A DNA stretch of 11,283 nucleotides, taken from assembly GCA_964567845.1 (NCBI GenBank), contig CAZMOG010000064.1, positions 1 to 11,283 of the forward strand, in the 5' to 3' direction. Source of the stretch: RGIG9079 sp964567845 (lineage in GTDB: Bacteria; Bacteroidota; Bacteroidia; Bacteroidales; Marinifilaceae). The translations under genes and the position numbers were made by a program. The notes below the pieces were generated by a model that saw nothing but the letters and a program-made list of their open reading frames with translations, ran no database searches and had not been told where the DNA came from. Shown here piece after piece: positions 6,239-11,283 of the stretch (positions are counted from its first letter, which is position 1; every line of letters starts with the position of its first letter).

Positions 6239-7056
6239 TTGGCATTGGCTCTGCGTGCCATTTGGCGAATGTAGTTTGCAGCATAGATACATGCCGGAGG
6301 CCAAACTGTGTCGTGGTTAAAGCCTTGAAGTTCAAAGAGCTTTACACCTTTGTTTCCGACATTGCGAAGAACCGACTCCAACAGAACATTCTCCTCCCAA
6401 CGATTTGCCAACTCTGTGTTTCTGTCACCGGTGAAGAGAATGATAGGTGGAGTGTCGGGGCGTACATGGTAGAGTGCCGCATACTCATCGACAATAGGAA
6501 TAGTGGTGCTCAATCCGCGCTCGCGACGAATGGTGTTATGGGTAACACCCTGGCCGCTGATGGGGAAGTAGGCTGCAACGCTATCAGAGTCAATGCCATG
6601 CTTTGCCAAATATTTCTTATCAAGAGCAACCATCAATGACAGGTATGCTCCTGCAGAGTGGCCAATCACATATATCTGTTTATCACTACCTCCATATTTA
6701 CCAATGGTTTTAAATACCCATGCAATAGCCTCGGCTGCATCCTCAATGTAGGCGGGGTGTGTTGCCTTTGGACTTAAACGGTAGTTCACAGCTGCAATGG
6801 CAATGCCCTTGTTTTTAAACTCGTTCAAAAGAGCTTTACTTCCGGCAGTTAAACCTCCTCCATGGAACCAAACAACGGTTGGAAAATTCTCGACATTTTC
6901 GGGATAGTAAAGATCCAGTCTGCAGCGTTCGTTTTTGTAACTGTCGTTGCTCTTTTCAAGCAAATACGAAACGTTCTCGATGGTTTTGTAGGTTGTTTGT
7001 GCCGAAATTCCCACACAAATCAACAGTGCCGTAGCAATTAAGAGTAGTTTTTTCAT
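6235..7056 (-). CDS. Secreted alpha/beta hydrolase (esterase/lipase-like)
   Basis: A 273-residue exported hydrolase. The signal peptide MKKLLLIATALLICVGISA is followed by Gln20. The oxyanion-hole motif is H65-GGG, the nucleophile elbow is G132-H-S134-A-G136, and the remaining triad is Asp211 (FTGDRN) and His248 (GFNHD). The order and the LDLYYPEN / VVWFHGGG / AAVNYRLSP / HPAYIEDAAEAIAWVF pattern match the BD-FAE/carboxylesterase group of Bacteroidota, some of which deacetylate or deferuloylate plant polysaccharides. No polysaccharide-utilisation genes are nearby, so the substrate is open. An upstream in-frame extension to 7116 was rejected because it would run across the promoter and precede a complete signal peptide. 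Confidence 0.88.
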   Translation of the reverse strand: MKKLLLIATALLICVGISAQTTYKTIENVSYLLEKSNDSYKNERCRLDLYYPENVENFPTVVWFHGGGLTAGSKALLNEFKNKGIAIAAVNYRLSPKATHPAYIEDAAEAIAWVFKTIGKYGGSDKQIYVIGHSAGAYLSLMVALDKKYLAKHGIDSDSVAAYFPISGQGVTHNTIRRERGLSTTIPIVDEYAALYHVRPDTPPIILFTGDRNTELANRWEENVLLESVLRNVGNKGVKLFELQGFNHDTVWPPACIYAANYIRQMARRANAK

Positions 7057-7076
7057 AGTTGTGTGTATTAGTTCTG

Positions 7077-7107
7077 CAAATATGGTATTTAAATTCCACA
7101 TTTCAAA
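7077..7107 (-). promoter_or_regulatory. Promoter of the alpha/beta hydrolase gene
   Basis: On the minus strand TTTG (7104-7107) is followed after 19 bp by CATATTTG (7077-7084), one mismatch to TAnnTTTG. The ATG is 20 bp downstream. Confidence 0.55.
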
Positions 7108-7216
7108 ACAATTCACCTACGAATATAAAGTCTTTGCATCTAATACGGATAAATGACATATCAAGACATCGAAATTTGGCATTTGTAACTACTTATGAAA
7201 TGTATCGTAGGTATAT

Positions 7217-7244
7217 GTGCAACATAGATAGTTGTATGTTGTAC
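7217..7244 (+). promoter_or_regulatory. Operator-like inverted repeat over the -33 box of the MNT gene
   Basis: GTGCAACATA (7217-7226) and TATGTTGTAC (7235-7244) form 10-bp arms with one mismatch around an 8-nt spacer. The -33 TTG (7232-7234) lies in the spacer, so a protein bound here would block RNA polymerase. A repressor is not identified; the short MNT protein itself has no obvious DNA-binding domain. Confidence 0.45.
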
Positions 7245-7261
7245 AAATTTGTTTAACTTTG
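7232..7261 (+). promoter_or_regulatory. Promoter of the MNT nucleotidyltransferase gene
   Basis: TTG (7232-7234), 19 bp, then TAACTTTG (7254-7261): a full match to the Bacteroidota consensus. It places the transcript start near 7266 and supports the ATG at 7282 over an upstream in-frame start at 7249. Confidence 0.7.
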
Positions 7262-7281
7262 TGATAAAAATAGGCTACTCT

Positions 7282-7578
7282 ATGAAACTGATAGAGAATA
7301 ATATCCAAAAGATTATTGCTTTGTGTCAGAGGCACAAGGTAAATAAATTATTTGTCTTCGGCTCGATATTGACAAACAGGTTTAATGATCGGAGTGATGT
7401 TGACCTTGTTGCCGATTTTGATGATGTCGATTTAGAGGATTATGCAGATAACTATTTCGACTTAAAAGCCGGATTAGAGGAACTATTAAATCGTAGTGTT
7501 GATTTGTTAGAGAGCAAAGCAATTCGTAATTCCATATTGCGTAAGAATATCGATAATTCAAAACAGCAGATATATTAA
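7282..7578 (+). CDS. Solitary MNT-type minimal nucleotidyltransferase (MntA-like)
   Basis: A 98-residue minimal nucleotidyltransferase. It has the exact GSX10DXD signature (Gly27-Ser28 ... Asp39-Val-Asp41) after the KLFVFGS strand, and a third candidate catalytic Asp at 74 in RSVDLLE. Proteins of this type act as MntA antitoxins: they add AMP to a tyrosine of a HEPN-domain toxin (HepT) and silence it. In the usual arrangement the HepT gene lies directly beside it on the same strand. Here the gene is followed at once by a strong hairpin, and no same-strand HEPN gene is present on either side. A convergent, frameshifted gene beyond the hairpin carries an R-x4-H motif, which may be coincidence. 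It could be a stranded antitoxin or one acting on a distant partner. Confidence 0.85.
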   Translation: MKLIENNIQKIIALCQRHKVNKLFVFGSILTNRFNDRSDVDLVADFDDVDLEDYADNYFDLKAGLEELLNRSVDLLESKAIRNSILRKNIDNSKQQIY

Positions 7579-7583
7579 AATGT

Positions 7584-7615
7584 CACCGCCAACCAGAATC
7601 ATTTGGTTGGCGGTG
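7584..7615. terminator. Strong hairpin between converging genes, probable terminator
   Basis: A perfect 12-bp GC-rich stem, CACCGCCAACCA / TGGTTGGCGGTG, around an 8-nt loop, 5 bp after the MNT stop. The plus strand lacks a U run after the stem. The minus strand continues ACATTTTAATAT, so it would serve the minus-strand operon better, but its position suits both. Confidence 0.6.
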
Positions 7616-7631
7616 GAGTGTTAGCTTAGAT

Positions 7632-8176
7632 CTATTTCTTGAATGACTCAATAGTTGAGATTAATAGTTTAAAATTTTCTACAGATAGTTTTCCAATCAT
7701 TGTAGGTTTATTAAAATCGATTTCTTTCTTTGTGGTCAGAAAATCACCGATAATAACGTTGTTTCCATCCACAACAACTAAATTATGAGCATACGCGTTT
7801 CGTATGTGTTTTAATAGGCTTATAATCTTATTCCCAGATGAGATAAAAATTATTGTATTTTTAACTTCGATATGTTAATAGATGTTTTTATTGCCCATCG
7901 TTGTTTCTTAGATGGAATCTCAAAATAATTGTCTGTTATTTTTTGAGGTTTATTATATCTTACATCAATGATATTTTCTGTTGCTTTAGTGAACTGCTTG
8001 TAATTGATTCGAGCCCCTTTAAGTTTATTAATATCGGAACTTTCACAACACAGCAAAGCATGTTCATAAATATACTCCGATAATTCTTTGTTTAAATTAT
8101 GCGGCTGTCGTGTGAATATCTTGTTTAATGACTCCATTTTATACGTGTTATTAGGTGATTGCACTAATTCTTTCAT
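7632..8176 (-). pseudogene. Frameshifted gene with a HEPN-like R-x4-H motif in its C-terminal half
   Basis: Two overlapping minus-strand frames look like one gene of about 180 residues. The first (8176 to 7850) gives an unrecognised 108-residue protein, MKELVQSPNN...FEIPSKKQRWAIKTSIN, that runs out of frame to TAA at 7850. The second (open from 7874 to TAG at 7632) has no usable ATG near its beginning. It reads HIEVKNTIIFISSGNKIISL, then LLKHIRNAYAHNLVVVDGNN, and ends in a helical SVENFKLLISTIESFKK. RNAYAH is an R-x4-H motif within LLKHIRNAYAHN, the form seen in HEPN ribonucleases. The frames exchange near 7862-7877, around a short A run, consistent with a small indel. Its start is 14 bp after the LRR gene's stop, so it is the last gene of that operon. 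The family is uncertain. Confidence 0.5.
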
Positions 8177-8190
8177 TGTTTACTCAAAAA

Positions 8191-9879
8191 CTAACTATCC
8201 ATTTCGATGATTTCTACACCATTATAATTAGTGAGTAATTTTGCGTAATCAGAATAGCACCCTTTAGGTACTATAATCTGAATTGGCTCTTTAAGCATAG
8301 ATATCAACTTAGCAACGCCAGTAGGTGGAGTTGTAGAATAAAAAGTAATATCTGTTAAGTGGCAGCTATTTAATAATGAGGATATATCTGCTTTAATTCC
8401 ATCTTGGATTATAATAGATTTTAAATTATCGCAACTATAGAATGGAGAATTAACATGTCTTACAGAACCAGGTATATTTATTTTCTTAACGGCATCACAT
8501 TCGCTAAATGCTGCGTACTCAATTGATTCAACACCATCTTGAATAATAATAGTTTCTAAATTACTGCAATTACGGAATGCATATTCTCCGATAACATTAA
8601 CAGTTCCAGGGATATTGATAGATGTCAGGCTACTGCAACTTTCAAATGTACGATATTCTATTGATGTTACACTTTCCGGTATATTGATAGATTTCAGATT
8701 ATAACACTCATAGAATGCACTATGTCCTATAGATGTTACACTTTCAGGTATATTAATGGAGGTAAGAGCACACCTTAGAAATGCTTGCTTTCTAATTTGA
8801 GTTGTGCTTTCAGGAATAACCAGCTCTTTTATTTCTTCACCGTTTGAAATAAAGTGAATCGAGCCAGCATACCTCCCGCCCTCATGGCTATCATTTATTG
8901 GAGACGAACGATAGCTTAGAAGATTAATGTTCTGCCATGTTTCAAATTCAGTATAAAGCTTTCCACTCGAGTGATAAAAAGCATCGGCTTTTATCGTGTC
9001 TAAACTATTTGGTATAATTATCGTGTCTATCCTTCCGCAATCTGCAAATGCATATTCTCCTATAGAAGTAATGCCTTCATCAATAATAAGTTTTTTTATG
9101 TTTCTGCAGGCATAAAATGTTGAATCTCCAATACAAGAAATATTGCCGGGAATCGTGATGTAAGAGAATCGTTCGCAACCTTTAAAAGCTCCGTTGCCGA
9201 TAGATGTTATAGTTTCAGATAGCTTTATGTTAGTAATAGAGCTACAGCCTGCGAATGCATAATTACCAATAGATTTTAACTTGTTAGGAAAAGGGAGATA
9301 TGCTAATGCAGCACATCCGCAGAATGCATAATTTTCAATAGAAGTTAGTTTGCATTCTTCTAGAATATGTACTGTCGTCAATTCTTTGCAATCTTTAAAA
9401 GCATTGTCTTCGATGATATAGATGTTTTTGGGTAGAGTAATGCTTTTAAGGTGACAACCATAAAACATTTCAGCCCCGAGAGAGTAATTTGATGTTATTT
9501 TGTCGTTCAGATATGGAAAACCTCCTTCAATAATTGTTGCATCCTCCATATCAAGATTTCTTAATTTCCCTAATTCACTACACATTTCTCGGAGATAATA
9601 GATATCTGAGCTATTTATAGGGCCAATAATCTTTAAAAAGGAAATTTCTAAGTATTTTTCCCCTAATAGATTAATCATTGTTCCTGCTTGTGATAAACTA
9701 ACAATGCCATTGTTATATGTATTATCACCATATGTGATTTCATCCATTGGTTCTATTGCCGGAGTTTGTGTTTGTTGTGGTGGTACAACATCTTCTTCTG
9801 TCGTACTCGAACTGCATGAAGGAAGTGCAATTGCAGTAATAATGGTCATGATGACCGCTGTTAATAAATTTTTGTTCAT
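8191..9879 (-). CDS. BspA-like leucine-rich-repeat lipoprotein
   Basis: A 562-residue surface lipoprotein. The N-terminus is a lipoprotein signal, MNKNLLTAVIMTIITAIALPSC, with lipid attachment at Cys22, followed by a Ser/Thr-rich and Pro/Gln-rich linker. From about residue 130 the chain is made of about 15 LRR_5 (BspA/TpLRR) units of roughly 23 residues with the pattern L..I.IP.SVTSIG..AF..C. They are interrupted once by a non-repeat segment (GKLYTEF... to GSIHFISNGEEIKELVIPES). It ends in the usual cap with IIVPKGCYSDYAKL. BspA-like proteins mediate adhesion to host or other bacteria, or are of unknown use. The start is 20 bp after the AbiC-like gene's stop with no promoter between, so it appears to belong to the same transcript, an unusual partner for a defence-like gene. 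Confidence 0.9.
   Translation of the reverse strand: MNKNLLTAVIMTIITAIALPSCSSSTTEEDVVPPQQTQTPAIEPMDEITYGDNTYNNGIVSLSQAGTMINLLGEKYLEISFLKIIGPINSSDIYYLREMCSELGKLRNLDMEDATIIEGGFPYLNDKITSNYSLGAEMFYGCHLKSITLPKNIYIIEDNAFKDCKELTTVHILEECKLTSIENYAFCGCAALAYLPFPNKLKSIGNYAFAGCSSITNIKLSETITSIGNGAFKGCERFSYITIPGNISCIGDSTFYACRNIKKLIIDEGITSIGEYAFADCGRIDTIIIPNSLDTIKADAFYHSSGKLYTEFETWQNINLLSYRSSPINDSHEGGRYAGSIHFISNGEEIKELVIPESTTQIRKQAFLRCALTSINIPESVTSIGHSAFYECYNLKSINIPESVTSIEYRTFESCSSLTSINIPGTVNVIGEYAFRNCSNLETIIIQDGVESIEYAAFSECDAVKKINIPGSVRHVNSPFYSCDNLKSIIIQDGIKADISSLLNSCHLTDITFYSTTPPTGVAKLISMLKEPIQIIVPKGCYSDYAKLLTNYNGVEIIEMDS
8592..8780 (-). repeat. 69-bp tandem DNA repeats inside the LRR gene
   Basis: The phrase GATGTTACACTTTC recurs at 8663 and 8732, and ATATTGATAG at 8612 and 8681, a 69-bp period equal to one 23-residue LRR unit. 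These units are far more alike at DNA level than the rest of the gene, suggesting recent duplication or ongoing unit exchange. Confidence 0.7.
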
Positions 9880-9899
9880 GTTTTTATTGTTTTTAATGA

Positions 9900-10874
9900 T
9901 TATTGCCGAGTGAATAATGTGAAATCTTCAGTTCCCAAAAGAATGTTGCTGTTTCTGAGTCTTTCAAAAATTTTTAGTTTAATGCATTTTTTGTATAACT
10001 CTTCTTTCTGTTCTTTTGTACACCAAACGTAATAGAATAGAAATGCCAAATTTATTTGTCCAATGTTGTTTGTGAGCCATTGGGCGTATTGATGTTTTTT
10101 CGTAATATCAATGTTTTGTGAATCAATATATTCAATTATGCTTTCAATACTTCGTAGGTAATGTAGAATGTTGCGTTCAAATTTTCGGAGAACCTTATCT
10201 AAGGCATTAGATACATGCGTCTGTTGAGAATCATTATGTGTTTTCCGGCTGTTTTCGTCTCCATCAAATTCTAAGATATGGATGAAACGTGGTATATGAT
10301 TATTAAAATTTATAGTAGTTTTAGTGTTGCGGTATCTCTTTATATCTGTGCGTGCAAGTTGTTCTAAAGTGTGCTCTTCCGCTAGAGAAATGTCCCTATT
10401 ATATTCTTGGTATTCGTCTTCTTCCTGTATATATTTATCCCAATCGGGAATAGGTATAATTTCTTGTTGATCAATTATGTTATAGCTATATTTCAGAGAT
10501 ACATAAAGGAATGTTAGAGCCTGTTCTCCGTTGTATGTTTTAAGAGTAGGGACAGAAATATAAATTTTATCAAGTGCAGTAATAGAGTATGAAATTAAAG
10601 ATATTAAATTTTGGCAGAATGTGGCTTCTTTGCTTGCTTTTAATTCTTTAGATTGTAAGTCCAAGGCGGAATAATAAATCAATGCAGCAACAATACTCCA
10701 TAAAGGGACTAAGATGGCACTGATAATAGTGCCTGCCGATGTTGTAATATCTGTATTAATATTATCATTCTGAAGAGGGAAAATATAATATCTATATCTG
10801 TAAATGATGAAGATGATTGATAGAATCGATATTCCAAAGCCTATTGAAAATATTTTTCTAGCGCAACTTTTCAT
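9900..10874 (-). CDS. Putative AbiC-like phage abortive-infection protein (two-TM membrane protein)
   Basis: A 324-residue protein with two N-terminal membrane segments (about 10-32 and 47-69), the second followed by an amphipathic ALDLQSKELKASKEA helix. The long cytosolic part has a DALDKVLRKFERN-like block (reading SNALDKVLRKFERNILHYLR), then SIIEYIDSQ, then KHQYAQWLTNNIGQINLAFLFYYV. This layout (two TMs, a Q-x-x-EL helix, and a Y-hr-L...ik-YI...Y..wLr..l...El.llfy pattern) resembles the family annotated as putative phage abortive infection protein (PF16872-like). The similarity is by eye and the sequence is divergent. If correct it would act at the inner membrane, killing or arresting infected cells. 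It is first in a minus-strand unit behind a promoter at 11158-11188 with a ~280-nt structured leader. Its DNA is clearly AT-richer than the cyd region, consistent with acquisition. Confidence 0.55.
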   Translation of the reverse strand: MKSCARKIFSIGFGISILSIIFIIYRYRYYIFPLQNDNINTDITTSAGTIISAILVPLWSIVAALIYYSALDLQSKELKASKEATFCQNLISLISYSITALDKIYISVPTLKTYNGEQALTFLYVSLKYSYNIIDQQEIIPIPDWDKYIQEEDEYQEYNRDISLAEEHTLEQLARTDIKRYRNTKTTINFNNHIPRFIHILEFDGDENSRKTHNDSQQTHVSNALDKVLRKFERNILHYLRSIESIIEYIDSQNIDITKKHQYAQWLTNNIGQINLAFLFYYVWCTKEQKEELYKKCIKLKIFERLRNSNILLGTEDFTLFTRQ

Positions 10875-10931
10875 TGTTGGTTATGTGTTGTGCCAACCAA
10901 TTCCCGGAAGTAGGCGGTTTTAAATAAGAAA

Positions 10932-11007
10932 GGCGTGGGAACTTTAACTTATTATCTCATTGAGGCTCTGGACTGCCAAACCGTAAATAATAAGCAAAGC
11001 CCACGCC
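10932..11007 (+). repeat. Hairpin copy 1 of an inverted pair
   Basis: Outer stem GGCGTGGG (10932-10939) / CCCACGCC (11000-11007) and inner stem CTTATTAT (10948-10955) / ATAATAAG (10987-10994), both perfect 8-bp. The 31-nt interior reads CTCATTG-AGGC-TCTGGAC-TGCCAA-ACCGTAA. The same interior pattern occurs in inverted orientation in copy 2. Confidence 0.85.
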
Positions 11008-11022
11008 TAATGATATAATATG

Positions 11023-11031
11023 CCCATAGGG
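11023..11031. repeat. Central mini-hairpin of the palindrome
   Basis: CCC-ATA-GGG, flanked by GATATA...TATACC pairing outside it, lies at the midpoint (11027) of the 10932-11123 element. It would form the apex if the whole element folds as one hairpin. Confidence 0.6.
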
Positions 11032-11051
11032 AAGTATATACCAAAGACGTG

Positions 11052-11123
11052 AGCGTCTATTGCCAATTATCCTTACGGTTAGAATTGTCCAGATTCCAAT
11101 GAGGGATAATATTGCTAAACGCC
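11052..11123 (-). repeat. Hairpin copy 2 of the inverted pair
   Basis: On the minus strand: outer stem GGCGTTTA (11116-11123) / TAGACGCT (11052-11059) with two G-U pairs, inner stem ATTATCC (11104-11110) / GGATAAT (11066-11072), and a 31-nt interior CTCATTG-GAA-TCTGGAC-AATTCTA-ACCGTAA. It matches copy 1 in all three seven-base blocks while stem sequences differ but still pair, which points to conserved structure. Confidence 0.8.
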
Positions 11124-11157
11124 CTTTAATCAATATGTGATGTTCTTACGAACAATG

Positions 11158-11188
11158 CAAATTTAATTATTGCATTTGAGATTTGCAA
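11158..11188 (-). promoter_or_regulatory. Promoter of the AbiC-like operon / structured RNA
   Basis: On the minus strand TTG (11186-11188), 20 bp, TAAATTTG (11158-11165): a full match to the Bacteroidota consensus. No other convincing promoter lies between it and the ATG at 10874. The remaining AT-rich DNA from 11189 to 11283 shows no gene or other feature I can support. Confidence 0.65.
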
Positions 11189-11283
11189 TTTTAAAATTTT
11201 TCATTTTGGTTCACGCTATGAACTATGTGTGATTATATTATAAATTATCAAAAAGTGACAGATAACAAAAATTGAGCCTCCCA

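Larger units (their letters stand above)
10921..11153 (-). ncRNA. Candidate structured RNA or attenuator leader upstream of the AbiC-like gene
   Basis: From the promoter at 11158-11188 a minus-strand transcript would begin near 11151-11153. It would start with a small hairpin (GTTC GTAA GAAC, 11142-11153) and then pass through a 192-nt imperfect palindrome (10932-11123). Just after the last GC-rich stem (GGCGTGGG/CCCACGCC) comes TTTCTTATTT, a terminator-like tail. The RNA can fold as two separate ~75-nt hairpins or as one long hairpin in which the two copies pair with each other. It may be a free small RNA of about 230 nt or a conditional terminator in the operon leader. I do not recognise it as a named family. 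Confidence 0.45.

Noticed and set aside
6045..6335. Antisense reading frame across the lipocalin/hydrolase junction
   Set aside because: It is a shadow of the lipocalin coding sequence, with no start context or recognisable motif.
7850..7877. Programmed -1 ribosomal frameshift in the HEPN-like gene
   Set aside because: The codons AAG TTA AAA ATA do not form an X XXY YYZ slippery heptamer in the zero frame, so a plain indel is the simpler explanation.
7249..8176. A working MntA-HepT toxin-antitoxin pair
   Set aside because: The two genes converge across a terminator-like hairpin, the HEPN-like gene is frameshifted and not HepT-like in its N-terminal half, whereas real pairs are co-directional and adjacent.
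10932..11123. CRISPR array, integron attC site, retron msr/msd or 6S RNA
   Set aside because: There are only two copies, in inverted orientation and without spacers. No cas, integrase or reverse-transcriptase gene is present. The attC core sites are not seen, and the symmetric doubled hairpin does not match the single bubble layout of 6S RNA.

Overview
The window looks like a chromosomal stretch from a member of the Bacteroidales (gut Bacteroidota). Reasons: several promoters fit the Bacteroidota consensus (a TTG/TTTG box about 19-20 bp before TAnnTTTG); cydAB is preceded by a DUF4492 gene; secreted proteins carry 'MKK/MKR...SAQ' signal peptides; there is a BspA-like leucine-rich-repeat lipoprotein; and a HigA-like antitoxin is paired with an AbiEii-type toxin. 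A run of 10 N inside cydB shows this is draft or metagenome-derived sequence.

Layout. (1) 1-309: a cobalamin riboswitch on the minus strand with its -7 promoter element, controlling a gene beyond the left edge. (2) 310-3175, plus: DUF4492 gene, cydA, cydB, the cytochrome bd quinol oxidase operon; cydB is interrupted by the assembly gap. (3) 3184-3457, minus: a remnant of an outer-membrane beta-barrel gene that keeps its promoter, signal peptide and C-terminal strands but has lost the middle. (4) 3542-4644, plus: an XRE/HigA-like antitoxin behind a 10-bp-arm inverted repeat, overlapping by ATGA a nucleotidyltransferase toxin broken by an internal deletion. (5) 4659-7056: housekeeping and stress genes: a secreted thioredoxin-like protein and a glutathione peroxidase (minus), a lipocalin (plus) and a secreted alpha/beta hydrolase (minus). 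(6) 7217-7615, plus: a solitary MNT nucleotidyltransferase with a clear promoter and overlapping operator-like palindrome, closed by a strong hairpin. (7) 7632-11188, minus: an apparent three-gene unit behind one promoter: a two-TM AbiC-like putative abortive-infection protein, a BspA-like LRR lipoprotein, and a frameshifted gene whose C-terminal half carries a HEPN-like R-x4-H motif.

The most unusual signal is upstream of the AbiC-like gene (10932-11123). It is a 192-bp symmetric imperfect palindrome built from two inverted copies of a ~75-nt hairpin. The copies share the interior pattern CTCATTG...TCTGGAC...ACCGTAA, and a CCC/GGG mini-hairpin sits at the exact centre. A promoter lies just outside one end and a T-rich tract just outside the other. 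It could therefore be a structured small RNA, a switchable leader (attenuator) of the defence-like operon, or a MITE/REPIN-like element.

In regions 2 and 5 the genes look like stable core functions (microaerobic respiration, oxidative-stress defence, envelope). Regions 3, 4, 6 and 7 look like accessory DNA under turnover: three broken genes, toxin-antitoxin-like pieces and a possible phage-defence operon.
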